A DNA stretch of 7,578 nt from positions 1 to 7,578 of the forward strand of contig DAHXKW010000012.1 in the NCBI GenBank assembly GCA_027366195.1, written 5' to 3'. The position numbers and the translations under genes were made by a program. Positions 1 through 6,037 of the stretch are shown here, piece after piece. The stretch's first letter is position 1; every line of letters begins with the position of its first letter. A model generated the notes under the pieces. It worked only from the letters and a program-made list of their open reading frames with translations. It ran no database searches and was not told the DNA's origin. The stretch is from Alphaproteobacteria bacterium. GTDB taxonomy: Bacteria > Pseudomonadota > Alphaproteobacteria > G02398745 > G023898745.

Positions 1-633
1 ATGTTGACAATATTGGCATAAAAATTCTAATGGCTGTTCCTTGTTTTTTATTTTTATCTTATCTCTGGTATCTTGGTTTACTTTATGTCCTTTAAGACCA
101 TGCGATATATTATTTTTTTGATATTCCGAAAGTTTTATACCTTTTAATTTGGTAGTATGTCCTTTTAATCTTCCTTTAACAAACCCATCGAGAATGGTAT
201 TCCCAATAATTCTTTTTTCTTTTATACCATCGTTAATCCATACTAATTTCTTAGAATATTTTATTTCTTCGTGAAAATAATTTGGATCATTCAAAGAATA
301 AAAATTAAACCATCTAGAATCCGTCATGGCTTTAACTTTTTCTACAAATTTTTTTTCATAAATTTTACATTTATCCACAGAATCAAAAATGGCTCGAATT
401 TCAAAAGTAAAAGCCTCTTTTCCTTCCTTATATATAAGTGCATTTACAATTTTATTGGAAGAAAAATAATTTTCCCAAAGTTGAGATGGATGGCACCCTT
501 TCGACGTTTTTGAAGCAGCAAATCTTTTTCCGCTTTTTATATGAGTTATAATATAAAAAAATGGGCTTCTATCTCTAGCCGTAAATGGTACATAACAAAA
601 ATTATCAGATATTTTTCGATGGTATACAAGCAT
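1..633 (-). CDS. Homing endonuclease-like protein, GIY-YIG/NUMOD3 type (3' end outside window)
   Basis: The first 211 codons of a gene that runs off the left edge; no stop is present. Residues 26-42 (FYIITHIKSGKRFAASK) look like a divergent GIY-YIG core, followed by HPSQLWENYFSSNKIVNAL (48-66), FEIRAIF (77-83), a possible metal-binding Glu in the YEKKF stretch (about 93) and WFN (108-110). This order is typical of phage GIY-YIG nucleases. A WINDG...GR segment follows (132-155), then a NUMOD3-like DNA-binding repeat (about 162-195, with GIKLSEYQKNNISHGLKGH). The window ends at CQYC (206-209), probably half of a zinc finger. Such proteins normally cut a specific site in a rival genome so that their own gene is copied there. 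The YIG half reads RFAA rather than a clear Y-x-G, so activity may be weak or lost. The start at 633 has GAAGG seven bases upstream and a late-type promoter 23 bases upstream. An in-frame ATG at 684 has neither. The endonuclease class is fairly secure; the target is unknown. Confidence 0.68.
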   Translation of the reverse strand, partial: MLVYHRKISDNFCYVPFTARDRSPFFYIITHIKSGKRFAASKTSKGCHPSQLWENYFSSNKIVNALIYKEGKEAFTFEIRAIFDSVDKCKIYEKKFVEKVKAMTDSRWFNFYSLNDPNYFHEEIKYSKKLVWINDGIKEKRIIGNTILDGFVKGRLKGHTTKLKGIKLSEYQKNNISHGLKGHKVNQDTRDKIKIKNKEQPLEFLCQYCQH

Positions 634-656
634 ATTTTTACCTTCATGGGTATAGT

Positions 657-664
657 TATTTATC
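657..664 (-). promoter_or_regulatory. Putative T4-type late promoter of the endonuclease gene
   Basis: On the minus strand these bases read GATAAATA, one base from the T4 late -10 box TATAAATA. There are 23 bases between the box and the ATG at 633, with a GAAGG ribosome site in between. The octamer is identical to the one before the tape-measure gene. It sits back to back with the plus-strand box at 682-689. No transcription data; the call rests on the motif and its position. Confidence 0.55.
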
Positions 665-681
665 AAAAACAATTTTATACC

Positions 682-689
682 CATAAATA
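682..689 (+). promoter_or_regulatory. Putative T4-type late promoter of the 712-1404 gene
   Basis: CATAAATA lies 22 bases before the ATG at 712 and matches the T4 late box TATAAATA at seven of eight positions. It is followed by the strong ribosome site AAGGAG at 698-703, eight bases before the ATG. A late transcript would have a short leader of roughly 15-20 bases. Confidence 0.58.
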
Positions 690-711
690 ATATCGAGAAG
701 GAGAAATATAA

Positions 712-1404
712 ATGTTAAAACATGTAGGAACACACAACAACCAAAAAATAACCATTATTCTTCACCAAATGCCAACCGAAGATCATATGTGTTTAGTGGT
801 ATATAATGATAAACTACCGCCACGATATCACGATGCACTTCAAAAAGTATTACGTTCGGAAGAGGGACAAAAGGCAAAAGATTTTGCCGATGCACTGGAA
901 CACGCATCACTAGAAGACGGAAGAAATCTTGCAAAAGTTTTATATACAGAAGGACATCTAAAAAAAGTTCCAACCAATCAAGTTTTTGCAACTCCCTATG
1001 GATATGAATCTCCCAATAAAATTAAATTGGATGAACTTAATAAATTGCTTACAAACATTGAAGCTGGTGGAGAATCCTTACAAAAGTTAAAAACCTTTGA
1101 CGAAGGAATTGGAATGAATATTAAAAGAAAAGATAAAATAACTGAAAGTTTATCTTCGGAAGAATCTTCTAAAATAAAAAGAATTATTGATTCGGAAAAA
1201 GAGCATCATTCAAAACCATCTGCGGCAACTGAATTGCTAACCCAAAGCAAAAATCTAGAAAATATGGCCTCTCAATTAATTGAACAAGCCAAATTATTAA
1301 ATCAACACGCGGAAAAACTTCTTCAACCAAAAGCCCCCACTTCACTACTTTCCGAAAATGCAATACCAAAAAAGAGATTGGCAGGAAGGCCAAGAAAGAA
1401 ATAA
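712..1404 (+). CDS. Conserved T4-like phage protein of unknown function with AT-hook-like C-terminus
   Basis: A 230-residue protein. The N-terminal 115 residues look like one compact domain with strong motifs (KHVGTHNN at 3-10, PTEDHMCLVVY at 21-31, SEEGQKAKDFADAL at 49-62, DGRN at 69-72, LKKVPTNQV at 83-91). I associate this pattern with an uncharacterised protein encoded near structural genes in marine T4-like phages; that is from memory and unchecked. Residues 120-170 are charged and probably flexible. About 171-206 is a Leu/Gln/Glu-rich stretch likely to form a helix or coiled coil. The end (220-230, KKRLAGRPRKK) is an AT-hook-like GRP core flanked by basic residues, which could hold the minor groove of AT-rich DNA. 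No signal peptide or membrane segment. The ATG is fixed by AAGGAG at 698-703 and the late-type box at 682-689. The gene ends at a shared terminator. A virion or DNA-packaging role is possible but not shown. Confidence 0.8.
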   Translation: MLKHVGTHNNQKITIILHQMPTEDHMCLVVYNDKLPPRYHDALQKVLRSEEGQKAKDFADALEHASLEDGRNLAKVLYTEGHLKKVPTNQVFATPYGYESPNKIKLDELNKLLTNIEAGGESLQKLKTFDEGIGMNIKRKDKITESLSSEESSKIKRIIDSEKEHHSKPSAATELLTQSKNLENMASQLIEQAKLLNQHAEKLLQPKAPTSLLSENAIPKKRLAGRPRKK

Positions 1405-1409
1405 ACAAA

Positions 1410-1448
1410 ATGGGAACGCCGTTAAAAAATCGGCATTCCCATTTTTTT
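1410..1448. terminator. Bidirectional intrinsic terminator overlapping the end of the minus-strand gene
   Basis: The arms are ATGGGAACGCCG (1410-1421) and CGGCATTCCCAT (1431-1442), around a nine-base loop. The plus strand has one C-A mismatch, then seven T (1442-1448). In the minus-strand RNA the same position is a G-U wobble, so all 12 pairs can form, followed by TTTTGTTTATTT. It lies between the converging stops at 1404 and 1422. The minus-strand arm encodes Met-Gly-Met-Pro, and the loop holds the Ile-Phe codons and TAA stop of the 1422-2438 gene. Confidence 0.88.
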
Positions 1449-2438
1449 ACTTGCTTCCATATTATCTTCCACTATTTTATTTATAATTTTCCTATCGTTG
1501 TTTGTCAAAAACAAAGAGTCTCCATAGGAGATGCTTCCTCGCATAAACCACACACTTTTCATCAAATCTTCTCGAATAGCTGTGATTTGTTTACCCATTT
1601 TTTCCAATGATTCCAATATTTCTTCTTCACTTAAAAACATAATATTGTCTCTAAATTGTTTGCTGAAATCCATATCCATGGGAATTTCTATATTCTTCTT
1701 ACAAGAATCACATGTCAAATTAAAATTGGGAAGATAAGTTTCTTTAATTGCTTCATCTATAAAAGCGATAATTTGATTTTGTTGACTTGTATCCGCTTGT
1801 TGAAACCATTCGTTAATATGAGTTCTGTTCATAACTTTAATATCATTTTGTTTCATTGTTATAGACTGTATAGCATCTGAATAATATTTCAGAGTTAATT
1901 TTGTTTTGGTTTCGACGAGTTGGATAGCTATTCCTGTATATTCTTCTGGATTAGGTAATTTACTTAACTGAAACAGTTGCCGATCAATCTTAAATTTTAA
2001 AAGAGCGAAATCGTTTTGAATTCGATAAGAATGAGGATAAAAAGTAAGTACAAAATCCGGCATTTCCAAATGGGTGAACCATTTCTTCGCTGATAAAAGG
2101 GGTAAATTTTTTTGTATATTTATTTCGTAAGAATCTATAGAAGCACACTCTGGGCATTTAAATTCGAATTCTATAATATTACCCGAAGTGGCTATGCGTA
2201 TAGAAATTAAAATATGTTGGATATCACATGCATACAATTCATATTTGTCCTCGAAATCCGGAAGACAATTGGAAATAACTTGTCGAGTTGCCAAACCATT
2301 TAATAATGCATCTGGGGTTCTTAAAGTAATCTCATCCAATGCTGTCATGGGATAAACATCATGATTATTATCAACATTTGACGCTTGTTCTAATAAAGTA
2401 GAAATATATAAAACTGGTCTACAAAAATGAGGTTTCAT
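1422..2438 (-). CDS. T4 gp26/gp51-like baseplate hub protein with two CxxC pairs
   Basis: A 338-residue protein, second gene of a minus-strand pair. Residues 28-47 (VYPMTALDEITLRTPDALLN) and the IQHILISIRIATSG stretch (73-86) match, position for position, the same regions of the upstream gene product, so the two are paralogues. Both resemble the T4 baseplate-hub family (gp26/gp51 type), which acts in assembling the central hub of the tail baseplate. Unlike its partner it has CPEC at 95-98 and CDSC at 243-246, which could bind one structural zinc. The C-terminus, WFMRGSISYGD (297-307) then NDRKIINKIVEDN (314-326), is a pattern I recognise in this family. It lacks the LPSKG-type N-terminal strand of its partner. 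The ATG follows the upstream TAG by three bases with no good ribosome site, which suggests translational coupling. The stop lies inside the terminator loop. Family fairly secure; gp26 versus gp51 is not decided. Confidence 0.75.
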   Translation of the reverse strand: MKPHFCRPVLYISTLLEQASNVDNNHDVYPMTALDEITLRTPDALLNGLATRQVISNCLPDFEDKYELYACDIQHILISIRIATSGNIIEFEFKCPECASIDSYEINIQKNLPLLSAKKWFTHLEMPDFVLTFYPHSYRIQNDFALLKFKIDRQLFQLSKLPNPEEYTGIAIQLVETKTKLTLKYYSDAIQSITMKQNDIKVMNRTHINEWFQQADTSQQNQIIAFIDEAIKETYLPNFNLTCDSCKKNIEIPMDMDFSKQFRDNIMFLSEEEILESLEKMGKQITAIREDLMKSVWFMRGSISYGDSLFLTNNDRKIINKIVEDNMEASKKMGMPIF

Positions 2439-2441
2439 AAT

Positions 2442-3440
2442 CTAAATAATATTACTGTTCGGTAAAAAGTTGCTCCCCATAAAAGTCAATTCTGCTGTCC
2501 ATTCTTTTGTTGCTCCCGCTAATAATTCTTCCTGTGTACTTATTTGTTTGGGAGAATAAAAAGTATATTTTTTTCTTTGTTCATCGATATGATTTCGTAT
2601 TGCGTTAAAATACGCAATATCAATTTCGTTGATAGTAGAAATAATTTTTACAGAATCTTGTGGGTTAGAATCCGAAAGGGATATCAATTCATTTCCATTT
2701 TTGTCAATTATTTTCAACTGTTTAATGCTACTACATAATAAATCAATGGAACTTTTACTTAAATTATTCAAACTTGAAATAAAGGCCGCCTCATCTTTAA
2801 TACCTTCTCCTGCATCTAAGCTGCTATTTAACGCCATTCTGTGTTGATAAATTGTCTTGGATGTATGAAATAGATTACTGATAGGAATTGGCGTGACGAT
2901 AAGAAATAATTTTTGGCCCGTTTCATCTTCAATGATAATTTCTTCATCCCATGACTCAGCTCGCTTGGCCACAGAAGAAAGTAATTGATGGGAATTTAAA
3001 CGAATGACTTTTGTCATGGTTGTGTTTGGGACACTAACAGTAAAATCAAACTCTCCTCCGTAACTGGCCGTTCGAATTGCCAACAAAATTGTATCAATAT
3101 CAATATGAGGGATAACTTCTGGCTTTAAAATTCCTGGTGCGCAGCTTTTAATAACATCATATATATTTTGCCCAGAGAGAGTGGCATCTCCCGTTCTAAA
3201 CTTTATATCATCCGATGCCGTCATTGCGTAAATGTCTAGTTCCCCCGAATCATTTAATACCAAGATTCCTTCTGGATACCATTTTCCTTTGCTAGGCAAA
3301 GTAATGGATAATTTGCTTTTTCTAAAAAACGAAGAGAGCGGATTGCTTTCCTCATGCACATTTTTATTTGATTTTATATTTCCATGCGGATTGATATTTT
3401 TTGGCGAATTTGATGTATATACATTTTGGGTTGGTATCAT
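2442..3440 (-). CDS. T4 gp26/gp51-like baseplate hub protein (cysteine-poor paralogue)
   Basis: A 332-residue protein, first gene of a minus-strand pair. After a polar, probably disordered N-terminus (1-40, rich in Asn and Ser) comes LPSKGKWYP (48-56), then YAMTASDDIKFRTGDATLSG (71-90) and IDTILLAIRTASYG (115-128). This order (LPSKG strand, MTA-DD block, I-LLAIR-A block) is characteristic of T4-type baseplate hub proteins of the gp26/gp51 group. The region 71-133 aligns with 29-91 of the next gene's product. No CxxC pairs are present, so the zinc site predicted in the partner is missing here. The C-terminal half is helical and polar and its end is unlike the partner's. The ATG at 3440 follows AGAGGA and a CCTAAATA box at 3463-3456. 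It diverges from the tape-measure gene, fitting a joint tail-assembly module. The exact T4 counterpart is uncertain. Confidence 0.74.
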   Translation of the reverse strand: MIPTQNVYTSNSPKNINPHGNIKSNKNVHEESNPLSSFFRKSKLSITLPSKGKWYPEGILVLNDSGELDIYAMTASDDIKFRTGDATLSGQNIYDVIKSCAPGILKPEVIPHIDIDTILLAIRTASYGGEFDFTVSVPNTTMTKVIRLNSHQLLSSVAKRAESWDEEIIIEDETGQKLFLIVTPIPISNLFHTSKTIYQHRMALNSSLDAGEGIKDEAAFISSLNNLSKSSIDLLCSSIKQLKIIDKNGNELISLSDSNPQDSVKIISTINEIDIAYFNAIRNHIDEQRKKYTFYSPKQISTQEELLAGATKEWTAELTFMGSNFLPNSNII

Positions 3441-3455
3441 GATATCCTCTATTCA

Positions 3456-3463
3456 TATTTAGG
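3456..3463 (-). promoter_or_regulatory. Putative late promoter of the baseplate gene pair
   Basis: The minus strand reads CCTAAATA, then T and fourteen more bases including AGAGGA before the ATG at 3440. The nine-base string CCTAAATAT recurs exactly upstream of the portal gene (6009-6017), also followed by an AGAGGA site. It differs from the T4 late box TATAAATA in its first two bases. It is the shortest spacing of the five boxes seen here (15 bases), leaving a leader of about ten bases if the start point lies where it does in T4. Confidence 0.48.
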
Positions 3464-3514
3464 ATTGAAAAATTTGAGTTTTTGATTTTCCATAAAAATA
3501 CTTCCCAAAAACCA

Positions 3515-3522
3515 GATAAATA
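3515..3522 (+). promoter_or_regulatory. Putative T4-type late promoter of the tape-measure gene
   Basis: GATAAATA lies 25 bases before the ATG at 3548 and is identical to the box of the endonuclease gene. An AGGA ribosome site follows at 3537-3540, seven bases before the ATG. It is divergent from the baseplate-pair box at 3456-3463. The remainder of the 107-base gap is AT-rich, and I see nothing else in it. Confidence 0.55.
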
Positions 3523-3547
3523 ATAATAGTGTAAATAGGAAAGAATA

Positions 3548-5992
3548 ATGGCCTCTGTAAAAATCAGAACACATGGAAATTCTACTTTGGGAGATTTAGA
3601 GCTGGAGAATTTTTCCACCGAAGAAACACTGCTGGCCATTTTAGATCAATTAAAATCCATTTCTTCTACTTTTCCAACCACTGGCACTATTGCACCCGAT
3701 ACCAAAAAACATCAAAATAAAGTTGAAGATTTATTTCACAAAATGGTGGACAAAACGAATGTATCAAAAGGACTTAAAAACAGCGCTCATTCGGCAGTAT
3801 CTTCTGTTTTTGGAAACGCTCATACCGACAAATCTCTGAGTAATATATCTTCTATAGTAAATCATTTAGCCCCAGATTTCATATCCATAGGAATCCTAGT
3901 TAGCAGTATAGAAGGAGTAACAAAAGGGCTGCATGAATCTTTAAATTTCTTATCCAAATCTGTAAGTTCTTTATTTTTTATTGTGGGTGGTTTTGCCCAT
4001 ACTATTCTTAACGGCAAAGATGCATTATCTGACTATACAAACGTTATTAAAGCGGGGACAGCTTCTTTGCCAATTATAAAAAATTTTACTGCATTAATGG
4101 CAGCGGGAGTTCAAAAATTAGATAATTGGAATACCACCATTTTAGAACTAACTAAAGTTGGGGCAAATTTTAATGGAGAAATTAGTACGATGGTTTTAAG
4201 TGCGGCGGATGCCGGTATCTCTTTAAATCAATTTGCCAGTATCGTTCAAGCAAATGCCGCCAATTTTTCTACTTTTGGTTCCGTGATGGAGGGGGTGAGT
4301 GTTTATTCAAAAGTTGCCCAAACCACCATGCAAGAGTATGGATCAACATTGGCTTCCATGGGTATATCTTTGGCTCAATATAACGAAGAACTTCCGGCAA
4401 TTCTTGGTTTGTTTGGTTCCTCTATGTTGGCAAGAGGAGCCTCGGAAAAACAATTAGCCAAAGCCGCCTTGGATTTGACTTCAAATTTTGACGCAATGAG
4501 CCAAGTTACAGGCAAAACTCGTCAGCAACAAGCGCAGGAATTGGCTAGCATGACACAAGATGCAGCTTGGCAGCAAAAATTGGCCACAATGTCTGCATCG
4601 GAACAAGAGAATCAACTCAAAATTTTAAATCAATTAAATGGAGCACTTGGAAATAATTTTGCACAGTTATATAAATTATCCATTCTTGGTATGCCCCCAC
4701 TTACTAGGGAACTTCAAATTCTTACGGCAACTGTTCCCAATCTTCAAACTCATTTTAGGGAACTTGGAGAAATAGCCGAAAAGGGAAACGGTGGCTTACG
4801 AGATCAAATTCACATGAATCATATTAGCGCGTTAATAGCTGGTGACGCCATGAAGTCCACACGAAGTTTTCAGACAGCAATCGCGGCGGCTGCTGCTGGT
4901 TTGGGGGGGGCACCGGCTGAAATTGCTAAATTTACATACGATTTAATGCAACGAAAGCAACAATTTCTAAATGCTTCTGGAGAATTCAATTCACTTGCTT
5001 TTGAACATTATTTAAATGAAATTTCTCGAAGGAAAGAGGCCAATGACAAACTATCAGCTAATTTAACAGAATTCACCAACACAATGATTTTACTTCGAGA
5101 TAAAATTTATCAAGCCATTGGACCATTCATAGAAAAATTAACTCCTATGCTTGCCACTGTTATTTCTACCATTTCTGAAAATGGTGGACCACTTCAATTG
5201 TTAATTGATTACGCTTCCAATATCGTTAAAAGTATGGGAGACTGGTTACAAAACAAAAACAATATTATAACTTTAAAAAGCTCCCTTGATGAAGCTATAC
5301 GAATAATCATTTTCTTAACAGAAAGTGCGTTAAAGGCCGCGAACGCCATTTTTAAAATTACCGCCTATATTGTAGATCATTGGAGCGTATTCAAATATAT
5401 TTTTGGGGCTTTTGCTTTGGCAATTGGAGGTTTAACTGCCTTAATCGGAGTTTCTTTATTAAAAACCATAATGCCATCTTTATTGGAAGGGTTATGGGGA
5501 TTGGCCAAAATACTTCCTTCAATAGTATCTGGGTTTGGAGGAATATTAAAATTATTTAGAAGCAAAAAACTAGTCTCTGCGGCAGAAGGAGCGGCTGGAT
5601 TGGCTGGGGCCACGGGTGCTGCCGAAGGTGCAGTTGCGGGTGGCGAAGCCACGACTATTGCTGAGGGCGCGGCTGTAGTGGGCGGCGGAACTTTATCCAT
5701 GTTAACTGGAATAGGAGAAATTGCTCTTGCGACAGCAGCGGTGGGGGGCGGATTATATTTTGCAAATAAATATTGGGACAAACTTACAGGAAACATCAAA
5801 GAGAAGGAAGAACCAAAAGAAGAACAAAAACAAACAAATATTCATAACAAAGAAACAATTGATAATAAGCAAACTTCGGTATTGGAAAAACAATTAGAGG
5901 TTTTGTGGACAATTGCTTCTCATTTAGGTACAATGGGGCATGATATTTATAAATCTCGTGTTTACACCGGAAGAATACAAAATAATTATTAA
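3548..5992 (+). CDS. Probable tail tape-measure protein
   Basis: An 814-residue protein rich in Ala, Ser, Gly, Leu and Asn. A polar N-terminus contains NFSTEETLLAILDQLKSI (21-38). Hydrophobic stretches follow at about 109-155, including SSLFFIVGGFAHTIL (140-154). A long helical middle (about 200-540) is rich in Gln and Ala. A strong membrane-like segment lies at about 617-638 (YIFGAFALAIGGLTALIG), with another hydrophobic patch at 643-669. Then come three 13-residue Gly/Ala repeats (678-716), a last hydrophobic stretch (717-738), a highly charged Lys/Glu linker (750-775) and a short C-terminal helix. Long helices with a few internal hydrophobic segments are the hallmark of tape-measure proteins, which fill the tail tube, set its length and may enter the host membrane at DNA injection. 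T4 gp29 is 590 residues, so at about 0.15 nm per residue this protein would suit a tail nearer 120 nm; that is inference. No lysozyme or peptidase motif seen. The gene lies between hub-type genes and the portal. Confidence 0.72.
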   Translation: MASVKIRTHGNSTLGDLELENFSTEETLLAILDQLKSISSTFPTTGTIAPDTKKHQNKVEDLFHKMVDKTNVSKGLKNSAHSAVSSVFGNAHTDKSLSNISSIVNHLAPDFISIGILVSSIEGVTKGLHESLNFLSKSVSSLFFIVGGFAHTILNGKDALSDYTNVIKAGTASLPIIKNFTALMAAGVQKLDNWNTTILELTKVGANFNGEISTMVLSAADAGISLNQFASIVQANAANFSTFGSVMEGVSVYSKVAQTTMQEYGSTLASMGISLAQYNEELPAILGLFGSSMLARGASEKQLAKAALDLTSNFDAMSQVTGKTRQQQAQELASMTQDAAWQQKLATMSASEQENQLKILNQLNGALGNNFAQLYKLSILGMPPLTRELQILTATVPNLQTHFRELGEIAEKGNGGLRDQIHMNHISALIAGDAMKSTRSFQTAIAAAAAGLGGAPAEIAKFTYDLMQRKQQFLNASGEFNSLAFEHYLNEISRRKEANDKLSANLTEFTNTMILLRDKIYQAIGPFIEKLTPMLATVISTISENGGPLQLLIDYASNIVKSMGDWLQNKNNIITLKSSLDEAIRIIIFLTESALKAANAIFKITAYIVDHWSVFKYIFGAFALAIGGLTALIGVSLLKTIMPSLLEGLWGLAKILPSIVSGFGGILKLFRSKKLVSAAEGAAGLAGATGAAEGAVAGGEATTIAEGAAVVGGGTLSMLTGIGEIALATAAVGGGLYFANKYWDKLTGNIKEKEEPKEEQKQTNIHNKETIDNKQTSVLEKQLEVLWTIASHLGTMGHDIYKSRVYTGRIQNNY
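5579..5695 (+). repeat. Three tandem 13-residue Gly/Ala repeats inside the tape-measure gene
   Basis: Residues 678-690, 691-703 and 704-716 read AAEGAAGLAGATG, AAEGAVAGGEATT and IAEGAAVVGGGTL. The AEGA core recurs at exactly 13-residue spacing (679, 692, 705). The 39-base DNA units have diverged more than the protein, so this is an old or selected repeat rather than a fresh duplication. The stretch is clearly more GC-rich than the surrounding gene. Confidence 0.75.
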
Positions 5993-6008
5993 AACATAAA
6001 AATTTTCG

Positions 6009-6016
6009 CCTAAATA
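6009..6016 (+). promoter_or_regulatory. Putative late promoter of the portal gene
   Basis: CCTAAATA lies 21 bases before the TTG at 6038. CCTAAATAT is repeated exactly before the baseplate pair on the other strand. The TAG that ends at 6019, just beyond the box, closes the portal frame upstream. No terminator is visible between 5992 and this box, so read-through from the tape-measure gene is also likely. Confidence 0.5.
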
Positions 6017-6022
6017 TAGTAC

Positions 6023-6030
6023 AGAGAGGA
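6023..6030 (+). promoter_or_regulatory. Ribosome binding site that decides the TTG start of the portal gene
   Basis: AGAGAGGA is a good Shine-Dalgarno match seven bases before TTG at 6038. The portal frame has a TAG at 6017-6019 and no ATG until codon 48 (6179), so this site and the TTG are the only reasonable start. Confidence 0.8.
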
Positions 6031-6037
6031 ATTTAAA

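Noticed and set aside
271..513. Plus-strand open frame of 80 codons
   Set aside because: Antisense to the endonuclease gene, has no ribosome site, and its product is a low-complexity Phe/Ile/Lys string.
633..684. Earlier in-frame ATG (684) for the endonuclease gene
   Set aside because: It has no Shine-Dalgarno sequence and overlaps the plus-strand late box at 682-689. The minus-strand box at 664-657 would lie inside the gene. The ATG at 633 has both signals in place.
1410..1880. Plus-strand open frames opposite the baseplate gene (1410-1610, 1531-1737, 1656-1880)
   Set aside because: They are antisense to a well-supported gene, one starts inside the terminator, and none has a convincing ribosome site.
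2441..2448. Plus-strand TCTAAATA between the two baseplate genes
   Set aside because: It matches the octamer loosely but no plus-strand gene follows. It overlaps the stop codon of the upstream gene and is explained by AT-richness.
5764..5771. AATAAATA inside the tape-measure gene
   Set aside because: It lies in coding sequence more than 200 bases before the next start, and a better-placed box exists at 6009-6016.
5377..5799. Minus-strand open frame of 140 codons rich in Pro and Ala
   Set aside because: A shadow of the Gly/Ala-rich coding region of the tape-measure gene, where GC-rich codons leave few stops on the opposite strand. It has no start signals.
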